Shown here: piece after piece, positions 1-6,919 of the stretch
Layout: every line of letters starts with the position of its first letter
Position numbering within the stretch: the stretch's first letter is position 1
Assembly: GCA_003526375.1 (NCBI GenBank)
Contig: DPDG01000014.1
Coordinates: 1-12,931, forward strand
Direction of reading: 5' to 3'
DNA from: Lentisphaeria bacterium
GTDB lineage: Bacteria; Verrucomicrobiota; Lentisphaeria; Victivallales; UBA1829
Length of the DNA: 12,931 nt
Notes under the pieces: generated by a model
Seen by the model: only the letters and a program-made list of their open reading frames with translations
Told to the model about the DNA's origin: nothing
The model's database searches: none
Program-made: the position numbers and the translations under genes

Positions 1-1023
1 GCAGCTCCGGCGCCTGTCGCGGCACCTGTTGCTGCGGCTCCCGTCGCGGCTCCGGCACCGGCGGCGGCAGCCCCCGCGAAGAAACCGGTCTCCCCGAGAG
101 CCCGCGCCTTTGCAAAGGACTATCTGATCGACCTCAACAAGGTCCCCGGAACCGGCGGAGATGTCGGGCGCGTCACGGAAAAGGACGTGAAAGACTATCT
201 TGAGGCTTCCGGCTACAACGCGAAGAAGATCACTCCCGCGGCGCTGAATGTCGCCAGGGAGAACAAGCTGGAACTGCTCAGCCTGAACGGCAGCGGCGAA
301 GGCGGCAGAATCACGCTTGCGGACGTGAAAGACGCGGTTGCGGAACTCCCGAAACCGATGAGCACGATGCGCAAAGTGATTGCAAGACGTCTTTCCGAGT
401 CCAAGCACGTCATGCCCCACTTCTATGTCACGGTTTCCATCGACATGAGTGCGGTCAAGGCGAAACGCGCGGCTCTGAAGAAACAGAATATCAGTATCAG
501 CGTCAATGTGTTCATCGCGAAAGCGGTCGCACTTGCCCTGAAGGAATTCCCGAACATCAACGCCGAGTGCATCGGAGACGCCGTCGTCCACAAGACCAAA
601 GTAAACCTCGGCATCGCGGTCAGCCTCGACAACGGGCTGGTCGTTCCGGTCATCCGCAATGCCGACAGAAAAGCATTGGATGAACTTGCGGACGAGATTG
701 CGGAACAGGCCGGCAAGGCACGTTCCGGCAAACTCACTCCGGAAGACATGTCCGGAGGTTCCTTCACGATCTCCAACATGGGCATGATGAACGTGGAAAA
801 CTTCTGCGCGATCATCAACCCCGGCGAAAGCGGGATTCTTGCGGTATCCTCCGCAATCCCGACTCCGGTTGTGGACAAGGAAGGCAATATTGTCGTCCGC
901 GACATGATGAAAATCACATTGAGCGTGGACCATCGCATTGTCGACGGCTCCGAAGGAGCGAAATTTGTGAACGCAGTCAAGGCAAAACTTGAAGATGCGG
1001 CACTTTGGGATTCATTGATCTGA
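1..1023 (+). CDS. pdhC: Dihydrolipoamide acyltransferase, E2 of a 2-oxoacid (probably pyruvate) dehydrogenase complex; 5' end cut off by the window
   Basis: The frame is open from base 1, so this is the C-terminal 340 residues of a longer protein. It transfers acyl groups from the lipoyl arm to CoA and forms the core of the complex in the cytoplasm. Residues 1-29 are an Ala/Pro/Val flexible linker, which implies lipoyl domain(s) upstream, outside the window. Residues 31-67 (SPRARAFAKD onward) are a peripheral-subunit-binding domain, and residues 77-114 (ITPAALNVAR to ITLADVKDAV) look like a second one. The catalytic domain covers about 118-340, with the active-site motif HRIVDG at 311-316 (His311, Asp315). 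The GTG at 187 is an internal Val and not the start. Pyruvate as substrate is inferred from overall resemblance (NPGESGILAV region), so a branched-chain or oxoglutarate E2 is not fully excluded. The stop is followed by a strong terminator, so it is the last gene of its operon. Confidence 0.93.
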   Translation, partial: AAPAPVAAPVAAAPVAAPAPAAAAPAKKPVSPRARAFAKDYLIDLNKVPGTGGDVGRVTEKDVKDYLEASGYNAKKITPAALNVARENKLELLSLNGSGEGGRITLADVKDAVAELPKPMSTMRKVIARRLSESKHVMPHFYVTVSIDMSAVKAKRAALKKQNISISVNVFIAKAVALALKEFPNINAECIGDAVVHKTKVNLGIAVSLDNGLVVPVIRNADRKALDELADEIAEQAGKARSGKLTPEDMSGGSFTISNMGMMNVENFCAIINPGESGILAVSSAIPTPVVDKEGNIVVRDMMKITLSVDHRIVDGSEGAKFVNAVKAKLEDAALWDSLI

Positions 1024-1046
1024 TCTTGCGCTGATCGCTGTTCCCT

Positions 1047-1090
1047 GCGGGAAAGGACAACCTGTTTTGTCCTTTCCCGCTTTATTTTTC
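1047..1090 (+). terminator. Intrinsic terminator of the E2 gene
   Basis: A perfect 14-bp stem (GCGGGAAAGGACAA at 1047-1060 against TTGTCCTTTCCCGC at 1067-1080) with a 6-nt loop begins 24 bases after the E2 stop. It is followed by the T-rich run TTTATTTTTCC. This is a textbook Rho-independent terminator for plus-strand transcription. Confidence 0.9.
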
Positions 1091-1100
1091 CGCTTTTCAT

Positions 1101-1130
1101 TTATATTTAACAATTTTATGTTAAATATAA
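1101..1130. promoter_or_regulatory. Perfect 12-bp interrupted palindrome, candidate operator
   Basis: TTATATTTAACA (1101-1112) and TGTTAAATATAA (1119-1130) are exact reverse complements separated by ATTTTA. The site ends 13 bp upstream of the -35 of the putative promoter of the gene at 1219. It has no following T-run and starts well after the E2 terminator, so it looks like a binding site for a dimeric regulator rather than a terminator. The regulator is unknown. Confidence 0.5.
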
Positions 1131-1143
1131 CATAAAAACAGGC

Positions 1144-1171
1144 TTGATTTTTCCTTTTTTCATTATATTAT
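1144..1171 (+). promoter_or_regulatory. Putative sigma70-type promoter of the glycosidase-like gene
   Basis: TTGATT (1144-1149) and TATTAT (1166-1171) are separated by 16 bp in a very AT-rich stretch and lie about 50 bp before the start codon at 1219. The same -35 hexamer, TTGATT, is seen before the isomerase-like gene at 6760. Assignment is by motif only. Confidence 0.45.
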
Positions 1172-1218
1172 ATGTTCTGACGCTGAATCATCCGTAAAAA
1201 TAAACAAGGATCAATCTT

Positions 1219-3393
1219 ATGAATATCAGTGATTTGCCGATGGGAAACGCACCGGTTCCGGTCCGTTTCGAACATTTTCCGGTCAAATGGCAGGCTTTCC
1301 TCTGGCGAAACTGGGAATACGTTCCGCCGGCGAAACTTGCAGAAATTCTTCAATGTCCGGAGCAGACCGTTCTTGATGCCGCGGCGGAGCTGGGACTTCC
1401 TATGACGCATGAAGTCAACCCGAAGTGGCTGCTTTTCGGCTACCTGACGATCATCCGCTCGAACTGGCACCTTCTCAACTACCGCCAGCTTCTCCAGCTT
1501 CTGGACTGGACTCCGGAACAGCTTGCCTACACGCTCAAAGAAGAAGATTTCTTCTGGGCGAAACTCGGCGCCCTCAAACCCGCCTGCGGGGAACTGAAAT
1601 ACATGCCGCTGACTCCGGAAGAACGCAAAGCTACGGCTCTTTTCCGTGAGCGGGTCCGCAAGCATATTCCGCAGGAATGTGAAATGAATTATTCGGAACA
1701 GCCTTTCACTTTTGCGGAGAAATACGCAGCGCAGAAATTCTCCGGCGGCACGGAACGGTTTGAATTGAATTTCATCCACTCCTATGCGGCAAGCTGCGGG
1801 GACATCTTCATCGACATCGAAAAGCGCGACCCGGTCCCGGAAAATCTGCTTCAGCAGTATGCCTCCATGGGAATCAGGGGGGTCTGGATGCACGCGATTC
1901 TTTATCTGCTCCATCCGGTGAAAGGTTCGGAGGAGTTCTCCAGGGGATATGAGACACGTCTCCGCAACCTCTCCGTTCTTGCGGAACGCTGTAAAAAATA
2001 CGGGATCGGCATTTATCTGTATCTGAACGAGCCGCGCGGAATGCCCTATGCGTTTTATGAGAAAAACCCGGACTGGGCAGGAGTCGACGTTCCCAGAAAT
2101 CATATGCGCGCCAACTGTACAAGCAGGCAAAAACCTCTGGAATGGCTTGAGGAGGCATGCGCGGCGGTATTCGAGGCGGCTCCGGCGCTTGCGGGCGCAT
2201 TCATGATTACAATGTCGGAAAACCCGACGCACTGCAACTATGCGTTCAACAAGACGGCATGTCCGTTGTGCAGAGACCGGGACGGCGCGGATCTGATTGC
2301 GGAAGTCGTTGCGGCGGCGGAGAGAGGAATTCATGCATCCTCCCCCGGAGCGAAACTGCTGGTTTCCGACTGGGCATGGCGGGAAAAGGGAACCGATACG
2401 GATAACGCCGCATTCAAGCGGAAAGTCATTGACAGGCTTCCGAAGAATGTCTGGTTCATGAGCATCAGCGAATGGGGCAAAGAGACCGGCGCCGGAGGCG
2501 TCAAAGGCAGTGTCGTGGATTATTCGATCTCACAGGTCGGACCGAGCAGGGAGGCAGCCGAAGTCTGGCGTTACGCACAGTCACGCGGGCTCAAGACCGT
2601 GGCAAAGATTCAGATGAACAATTCGTGGGAACTTTCCGCGGTACCGTATCTTCCCGTCCCGTATCTGCTTCAGGAACACCTGGACAATCTTTCGCATCTC
2701 GGCGTGGACGGCCTGATGCTGAGCTGGACGCTCGGCGGCTATCCGGGCGGCAATCTTGAGCTTCTTTACAAGAATGTGGAAGTGCTCGCCGCCGATAAAT
2801 TCAGCGTGAACGTCGCAGGAAAAATCTGCGAGGCGTGGCACCTGCTCAGCGACGCATTCCGCGAATTCCCGTTCAGTTGCCCTGTGATCTACGTCGGGCC
2901 GATGAACTACGGTTCCATGAATCTTCTGTATCTGAAGGACACCGGCTACCGGGCAACCATGATCGGTTATCCTTATGACGACCTGACCGGATGGAGGGAC
3001 ATTTATCCGGAAGACATTTTCGAGGATCAGTTCCGCAAGGTTACGGAGGGATGGAAAAAGGGGCTGGAGCTTCTGGCTTCACTCAAGGAACAACTGAAAC
3101 CGTCGGATCAGGCTCCCTATGAGGAACTCCGCCGCATGGCGGAAGCATCCTACTGCCATCTGCGGAGCACATACCTGCAAATCCGTTTTGTGCGTCAGCG
3201 CAACGCCGGCGACAAAGCAGCGATGATCGCGACAGTCCAGGAGGAATTGTCTCTGGTTCATCAGCTTTACGAGTTGGCGCGTATGGATTCCCGGATCGGA
3301 TTCGAGGCAAGCAATCACTATTACTACTCTCTGAACGACCTGATTGAAAAAATGGTCAACTGCGAGGATGTAATCGACCGTCTGTCGAATTAA
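1219..3393 (+). CDS. Cytosolic TIM-barrel, glycosidase-like protein with N-terminal helical/HTH-like region; function unknown
   Basis: This 724-residue protein has no signal peptide and no membrane segment. AAGGA at 1206-1210 lies 8 nt before the ATG and supports the start. Residues about 32-61 (PPAKLAEILQCPEQTVLDAA) read like a helix-turn-helix, and about 82-118 form a second helical segment with an acidic/aromatic KEEDFFWAKLG motif. From about 180 to 515 alternating beta/alpha segments resemble a glycoside-hydrolase barrel (GH20-like in flavour): IYLYLNEPRG near 265-274, FMITMSENPT near 328-337, and conserved tryptophans. Glu271 and Glu334 are possible catalytic residues. Cys339, Cys348 and Cys351 (C-x8-C-x2-C) could bind a metal or be structural. 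The C-terminus (about 520-724) is mostly helical. The substrate cannot be read from the sequence, and the barrel assignment is by pattern, not by a search. The gene stands alone between a terminator and converging genes, with a palindrome upstream that suggests specific regulation. Confidence 0.75.
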   Translation: MNISDLPMGNAPVPVRFEHFPVKWQAFLWRNWEYVPPAKLAEILQCPEQTVLDAAAELGLPMTHEVNPKWLLFGYLTIIRSNWHLLNYRQLLQLLDWTPEQLAYTLKEEDFFWAKLGALKPACGELKYMPLTPEERKATALFRERVRKHIPQECEMNYSEQPFTFAEKYAAQKFSGGTERFELNFIHSYAASCGDIFIDIEKRDPVPENLLQQYASMGIRGVWMHAILYLLHPVKGSEEFSRGYETRLRNLSVLAERCKKYGIGIYLYLNEPRGMPYAFYEKNPDWAGVDVPRNHMRANCTSRQKPLEWLEEACAAVFEAAPALAGAFMITMSENPTHCNYAFNKTACPLCRDRDGADLIAEVVAAAERGIHASSPGAKLLVSDWAWREKGTDTDNAAFKRKVIDRLPKNVWFMSISEWGKETGAGGVKGSVVDYSISQVGPSREAAEVWRYAQSRGLKTVAKIQMNNSWELSAVPYLPVPYLLQEHLDNLSHLGVDGLMLSWTLGGYPGGNLELLYKNVEVLAADKFSVNVAGKICEAWHLLSDAFREFPFSCPVIYVGPMNYGSMNLLYLKDTGYRATMIGYPYDDLTGWRDIYPEDIFEDQFRKVTEGWKKGLELLASLKEQLKPSDQAPYEELRRMAEASYCHLRSTYLQIRFVRQRNAGDKAAMIATVQEELSLVHQLYELARMDSRIGFEASNHYYYSLNDLIEKMVNCEDVIDRLSN

Positions 3394-3405
3394 ACCAATT
3401 ATTCG

Positions 3406-3456
3406 AACTGGCGGAACGGCGCGGAAGCTGACATGGCTCCCCCTGTTCCGCCAGTT
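3406..3456. terminator. Long-loop inverted repeat between converging genes, possible bidirectional terminator
   Basis: AACTGGCGGAAC (3406-3417) is the exact reverse complement of GTTCCGCCAGTT (3445-3456), with a 27-nt loop. It fills the 79-bp gap between the 1219-3393 gene and xseA, which converge here. There is no good T-run on either side, so a Rho-independent role is uncertain; it could instead protect RNA 3' ends. Confidence 0.4.
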
Positions 3457-3472
3457 GACGCAGCGGGAAAAA

Positions 3473-4675
3473 CTACTCCTCCATCCCCTCCGCACGGACA
3501 CGGAGCGAACCTTTGGAAAGACGGGCGGTCAACAGGGTTCCGGGAGGAGCTTCCAGTGCGTCCGTGACCGGTTTGCCGCGGGAATCGAAGATCATTGCAT
3601 AACCGCGGTTCAGAATGCTGAACGGACTCAGGCTTTTCAGTTGCCCCTGCATCATGCGGAGCCGGGCGTCCGCATCGGACACGGCATTGTCCAGGGCGAC
3701 GGACATATCTTTCAGAAGCGTGTCGATCTCCTGGCTCTTTTCCATAACGAAGTAGGAGGGACGGCGCAACGCCTCCGAGGAAATCAGGGAGTCCAGACGG
3801 CTCTTTGCACGTTCATACGCCAGGGAAATCGAGGCGAGAATCCGGGTCCGCATGGAATCCACGGTCTCATTCAGCGCCGCTTTATCGGGGACGATCATCT
3901 CCGCCGCACCGGAAGGGGTGGGCGCACGAAGATCCGCCGCAAAGTCGGCGATCGTGAAATCAATTTCATGCCCGACCGCACTCACGACGGGAATCCGGCT
4001 CGCCGCAATCGCACGCGCCACCACTTCTTCGTTGAACGGCCAGAGATCTTCCAGACTGCCGCCTCCGCGCGTTACCACGATCACGTCCACTTTTCCGTAA
4101 CGGTTGAAAAAATTCACTCCGGCGGCAATATAGCGTTCCGCGCCCCTGCCCTGAACGGGAGCCGGGTAAATCTTGATGTCAAGCGTCGGAAAACGAGAAA
4201 GGGAAATTTTCAGAAAGTCATGCAGTGCGGCTCCGTCGGGAGATGTCACGAGCCCGATGCGCGCCGGAATATATGGAACCGGCTTTTTCCGGGATTCGTC
4301 GAACAGTCCCTCTGCGGCAAGACGCTGTTTCAGCAGTTCGAACTGACGCTGGAGATCGCCGAGCCCCATGGGGCGCAGACTGCGGATATTGAGCTGATAC
4401 TCTCCGCGCTGCATATAAACGGACAGTTTGCCGTATGCTTCGATCTGGGAACCCTCGCGCACTTTGAGTTTGGCGCATTCATTCGCGCCGCCGAAGTAGA
4501 CCGCCTTGATCTGGGATGAAGCGTCTTTCAATGTCATATAAGCATGACCGCTGCGGTGAAGCGTCAGGTTTCCGACCTCGCCGCTGACCCACATCGGGCG
4601 GAGCGAACCGTCGACGATGTCACGCATGATCCCGTTCAGTTCGGTCACGCTCCATATTTTCTCCTCCTCCGGCAT
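3473..4675 (-). CDS. xseA: Exodeoxyribonuclease VII large subunit
   Basis: The product is the catalytic large subunit of exonuclease VII, which degrades single-stranded DNA to oligonucleotides in the cytoplasm with the small subunit XseB. The 400 residues are a little shorter than E. coli XseA (456). Residues about 7-105 form the N-terminal OB fold (IWSVTELNGI, WVSGEVGNL, GHAYMTLKD). The nuclease domain carries the family signatures GLVTSPDGAAL (141-151), VTRGGGSLEDLWPFN (201-215), GHEIDFTIADF (235-245) and APTPS (251-255), and a helical coiled-coil region follows. The ATG lies 1 nt after the stop of the M50 gene. Its Shine-Dalgarno GGAGG (complement of 4684-4688) is formed by the last Gly codons of that gene, so translational coupling is likely. 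No xseB follows: only 79 bp remain before the converging gene. Confidence 0.97.
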   Translation of the reverse strand: MPEEEKIWSVTELNGIMRDIVDGSLRPMWVSGEVGNLTLHRSGHAYMTLKDASSQIKAVYFGGANECAKLKVREGSQIEAYGKLSVYMQRGEYQLNIRSLRPMGLGDLQRQFELLKQRLAAEGLFDESRKKPVPYIPARIGLVTSPDGAALHDFLKISLSRFPTLDIKIYPAPVQGRGAERYIAAGVNFFNRYGKVDVIVVTRGGGSLEDLWPFNEEVVARAIAASRIPVVSAVGHEIDFTIADFAADLRAPTPSGAAEMIVPDKAALNETVDSMRTRILASISLAYERAKSRLDSLISSEALRRPSYFVMEKSQEIDTLLKDMSVALDNAVSDADARLRMMQGQLKSLSPFSILNRGYAMIFDSRGKPVTDALEAPPGTLLTARLSKGSLRVRAEGMEE

Positions 4676-4676
4676 C

Positions 4677-5306
4677 TTATGCGCCTCCGCCGATCAGATG
4701 TGCAATCAGGGATACCAGCAGAGAACCGATCACAAAAAGAAAATTGACTCCCAGAAAAGCGATAAGCATGATAAACAGCATGAATCCCTTGATGACTTCC
4801 GAGGATACGCTGTTCAATTTCGGGAAAATGCTCGCCAGAATATGCCAGCCGTCCAGCCCCGGCGCGGGAATCAGGTTGAAAGAGAGAAGAACAAAGTTGT
4901 AAATGCCGAAGAGAGCCAGAAACTGCTGAAGCATCGTTCTTGCCTGTTCCTCAAGCCCGGGAACCCGGTAGCTTATGCCGAGCAGAATGCCGCCGGCAAG
5001 GAAAAGCACGAAGTTGGCAAAGGGACCGGCAACGGATACCTTCAACATGCTCCAGCGTCCGCGGAGCAGCGTCGGATTCACGGGAACGCCTCCCCAGGCG
5101 ATTCCGAAAAACGCCATCATCAGCAGAGACATGAAGCCCATCTGTTTCACCGGATTCAGGGTAAGATGATCCTGAAGAGTATAGTCCCCCTCCCTGACTC
5201 CCATCCATGCATGAAAATACTCGTGCAGGCATACCGAAAAAGTCACAATCAGGCACACGGTGAAGAAATAAACCGGATTGGTCCATAATGTCTGAATAAA
5301 AAGCAC
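4677..5306 (-). CDS. Site-2-protease-like M50 family membrane zinc metalloprotease
   Basis: This 209-residue polytopic membrane protein belongs to the short site-2-protease/peptidase M50 group, whose members cleave peptide bonds within the membrane. The zinc motif HEYFH is at 28-32 within the first hydrophobic segment, AGPFANF is at 93-99, and the N-x2-P-x-P-x2-D-G motif (NLIPAPGLDG) is at 144-153, so all expected metal ligands and the catalytic Glu29 are present. No PDZ domain is seen. The start is GTG, not ATG; GGGAGA lies 6 nt upstream (complement of 5313-5318), which decides it. A sigma70-type promoter is at 5342-5370. The gene forms a two-gene operon with xseA, with a 1-nt gap. The natural substrate is unknown. 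Confidence 0.88.
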   Translation of the reverse strand: MLFIQTLWTNPVYFFTVCLIVTFSVCLHEYFHAWMGVREGDYTLQDHLTLNPVKQMGFMSLLMMAFFGIAWGGVPVNPTLLRGRWSMLKVSVAGPFANFVLFLAGGILLGISYRVPGLEEQARTMLQQFLALFGIYNFVLLSFNLIPAPGLDGWHILASIFPKLNSVSSEVIKGFMLFIMLIAFLGVNFLFVIGSLLVSLIAHLIGGGA

Positions 5307-5312
5307 TTTTGT

Positions 5313-5318
5313 TCTCCC
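5313..5318 (-). promoter_or_regulatory. Ribosome-binding site that fixes a GTG start for the M50 gene
   Basis: On the minus strand GGGAGA is followed by ACAAAA and then GTG. The 6-nt spacing is ideal and no in-frame ATG lies nearby, so the M50 protein starts at this GTG. Confidence 0.75.
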
Positions 5319-5341
5319 GTTACAGTTTCATGAAAAGCTTT

Positions 5342-5370
5342 ATTATACAATCGGAACCCTCCGTTTTCAA
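5342..5370 (-). promoter_or_regulatory. Sigma70-type promoter of the M50-xseA operon
   Basis: On the minus strand TTGAAA (complement of 5365-5370) and a perfect TATAAT (complement of 5342-5347) are exactly 17 bp apart. The -35 overlaps the TGA stop of the phosphatase gene. The GTG start of the M50 gene is about 36 bp further downstream. A short 6-bp stem CTCCGT/ACGGAG sits across the -35 and spacer. Confidence 0.75.
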
Positions 5371-6239
5371 GACGGAGCCTTCGCGGGAAATTCGCAATGC
5401 GCGGAAACGGCATTGATAATTTCATCGTTCAAGGCGAGAAAAGTCTGCCCGCGAATCGAAAAGAGACGCGGCGAGTCGAAATCCAGATCATAAAGCCTGT
5501 CGCAGATTTCACCGCTCAGCAGATCGTCCCCGGCGGGAGTCCTGCCGTGAAAGCCGAGAATGCGCAATGCCGGCAGCGATCCGGCAATATCCCAGATTTT
5601 GCATCCCGTGACATACGCCGCATCCTTGCCCAGCGCAAGTTCCACACAGGAATAAGCACAAGTCCCGATGGCGATGACCGGATTCGGGCCGCGGAAAAGT
5701 CCGCGCTTCACCATCGCCTGCGAAAGATTGATCACAGCCGCATCGTCAAAATGAATCTCCGGCGGAACCATCTCCCTCATATTGGAACGCAGGGAATCCG
5801 CGTCGGGAACTCCCGGCACATGCGAATAAAACGCCCTGCCGCCGGAAGTGATCATCATTTCGCCGAGCTCCGGCATGTAAACGCCGCCGTCCCGGATTAC
5901 GCCGCCCTCGGCAAACGCAATGGAAATCCCCCACAACATGCGCTGATGCGCAAAATTGGCGGTTCCGTCCACGGGATCGATGATCCACGTCTTCCCCGTC
6001 AGAGCACGGGCAAGGTAGTCCGAACTTTTCTGACGGTGCGTTTCTTCCCCGAGAATATAAACTCCATTCGTTTCGTCGCCGAGCTCTGCGGCCAGAATCC
6101 GCTCAATGGTTCGATCCGCATCCGTAACAAGAGTCCGGTCATATTTCAGTGCGGCATTCGGATGTTTCTTGATTTCAAGAGCCTGTCTGCCGCACTCGGC
6201 AAACAGTTCTATGATGCGTCCGGCGTTCCAGAAATCCAT
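5367..6239 (-). CDS. Inositol monophosphatase family protein
   Basis: The product is a cytoplasmic, Mg-dependent phosphomonoesterase of the FIG/inositol monophosphatase superfamily; 290 residues is normal to slightly long. Metal-binding signatures are intact: Asp40 in VTDAD (38-42), Glu65 and Glu66 in LGEET (63-67), Asp88 and Asp91 in IIDPVDGTANF (86-96), and Asp217 in WDIAG (216-220). The substrate could be inositol phosphate, a sugar phosphate, or 3'-phosphoadenosine-5'-phosphate (CysQ-like), and the sequence alone does not decide. The gene starts 3 nt after the stop of the upstream yjbQ family gene, so they are co-transcribed. The Shine-Dalgarno is weak (GGTGA), which suggests coupling. 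Confidence 0.9.
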   Translation of the reverse strand: MDFWNAGRIIELFAECGRQALEIKKHPNAALKYDRTLVTDADRTIERILAAELGDETNGVYILGEETHRQKSSDYLARALTGKTWIIDPVDGTANFAHQRMLWGISIAFAEGGVIRDGGVYMPELGEMMITSGGRAFYSHVPGVPDADSLRSNMREMVPPEIHFDDAAVINLSQAMVKRGLFRGPNPVIAIGTCAYSCVELALGKDAAYVTGCKIWDIAGSLPALRILGFHGRTPAGDDLLSGEICDRLYDLDFDSPRLFSIRGQTFLALNDEIINAVSAHCEFPAKAPS

Positions 6240-6242
6240 TGG

Positions 6243-6662
6243 TCAGTCACCGATGATCTTGATCAGGGCGCGTTTTCTGCGGCCGCCGTCGAACTCGCCG
6301 TAAAAGACCTGTTCCCAGGGGCCGAAATCAAGTTTGCCGTTGGTGATCGCAATCACGACCTCGCGCCCCATGACCTGGCGTTTCATATGGGCGTCGGCGT
6401 TATCCTCGCCCGCCAGATTGTGAAGATAAGCTGTCGTAGGCTCATGCGGAGCAAGCTTTTCAAGCCACTTGTCATAGTCCTGATGAAGCCCGGATTCATC
6501 GTCGTTGATGAACACGGACGCCGTGATGTGCATGGCATTGCAGAGAAGCAGTCCCTCCCGGATGCCCGATTCTTCCAGCGCTTTCTGAATCTGCGGCGTG
6601 ATGTTGACAAACCCCCTGCGTCCGGGGATGTTGAATACCAGTTCCTTTCTGTAACTCTTCAT
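6243..6662 (-). CDS. YjbQ/UPF0047 family protein
   Basis: The 139-residue protein matches the compact YjbQ (UPF0047, 'secondary thiamine-phosphate synthase') family. Signature stretches are AMHITASVFIND (43-54), YLHNLAGEDNADAH (79-92) with conserved acidic and His residues, and NGKLDFGPWEQVFYGEFD (108-125). Members form trimers and can weakly replace ThiE in vitro, but the true cellular role is not established. The frame extends upstream to an ATG at 6731. The ATG at 6662 is chosen because AGGAGA (complement of 6672-6677) lies 9 nt before it and the family begins at about this point. The inositol-monophosphatase gene follows 3 nt after the stop. Confidence 0.88.
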   Translation of the reverse strand: MKSYRKELVFNIPGRRGFVNITPQIQKALEESGIREGLLLCNAMHITASVFINDDESGLHQDYDKWLEKLAPHEPTTAYLHNLAGEDNADAHMKRQVMGREVVIAITNGKLDFGPWEQVFYGEFDGGRRKRALIKIIGD

Positions 6663-6671
6663 AACTGCAAA

Positions 6672-6677
6672 TCTCCT
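6672..6677 (-). promoter_or_regulatory. Ribosome-binding site fixing the yjbQ-family start
   Basis: AGGAGA on the minus strand lies 9 nt before the ATG at 6662. The alternative ATG at 6731 has no comparable site and would add a Cys/Arg-rich segment that the family lacks. Confidence 0.6.
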
Positions 6678-6702
6678 GTTTTTCCTGAATTTACACTTGA
6701 CA

Positions 6703-6731
6703 CAGTAAGGAATGTAACACGAATCCGTCAA
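6703..6731 (-). promoter_or_regulatory. Weak candidate promoter of the yjbQ-phosphatase operon
   Basis: On the minus strand TTGACG (complement of 6726-6731) and TTACTG (complement of 6703-6708) are 17 bp apart. The -10 is a poor match. It overlaps the rejected upstream start of the yjbQ-family frame, in line with the downstream start. Confidence 0.3.
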
Positions 6732-6759
6732 AAAGCCAGCATGATTTTACAACTTAGAC

Positions 6760-6788
6760 TTGATTTCTCTGCAAACTGCTAATATTTT
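6760..6788 (+). promoter_or_regulatory. Putative sigma70-type promoter of the isomerase-like gene
   Basis: TTGATT (6760-6765) and TATTTT (6783-6788) are 17 bp apart. It leaves a leader of about 125 nt before the ATG at 6920, which contains a possible 39-codon upstream frame starting at 6804. Confidence 0.5.
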
Positions 6789-6919
6789 ATTGGTTTTAAC
6801 ATTATGAAAGCAAGTCCTGCGAAAAGGAGAAAAGAATCGACAGGAGTCTCAGGAAGACCGTTTCTTTTCAGCCGCAGACAGAAATTTCAGGCGCCACAAC
6901 GATATTTTGGAGAATCAGC

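Noticed and set aside
3455..4519. 354-codon plus-strand open frame opposite xseA
   Set aside because: xseA carries all family motifs on the other strand; long antisense frames are common in DNA of this composition.
6243..6731. Longer yjbQ-family start at 6731
   Set aside because: The extra 23 residues are not part of the family, and a good ribosome-binding site fits the ATG at 6662.
5397..6782. 461-codon plus-strand open frame opposite the phosphatase and yjbQ genes
   Set aside because: It is the antisense frame of two well-supported genes, gives no recognisable domain and has no ribosome-binding site.
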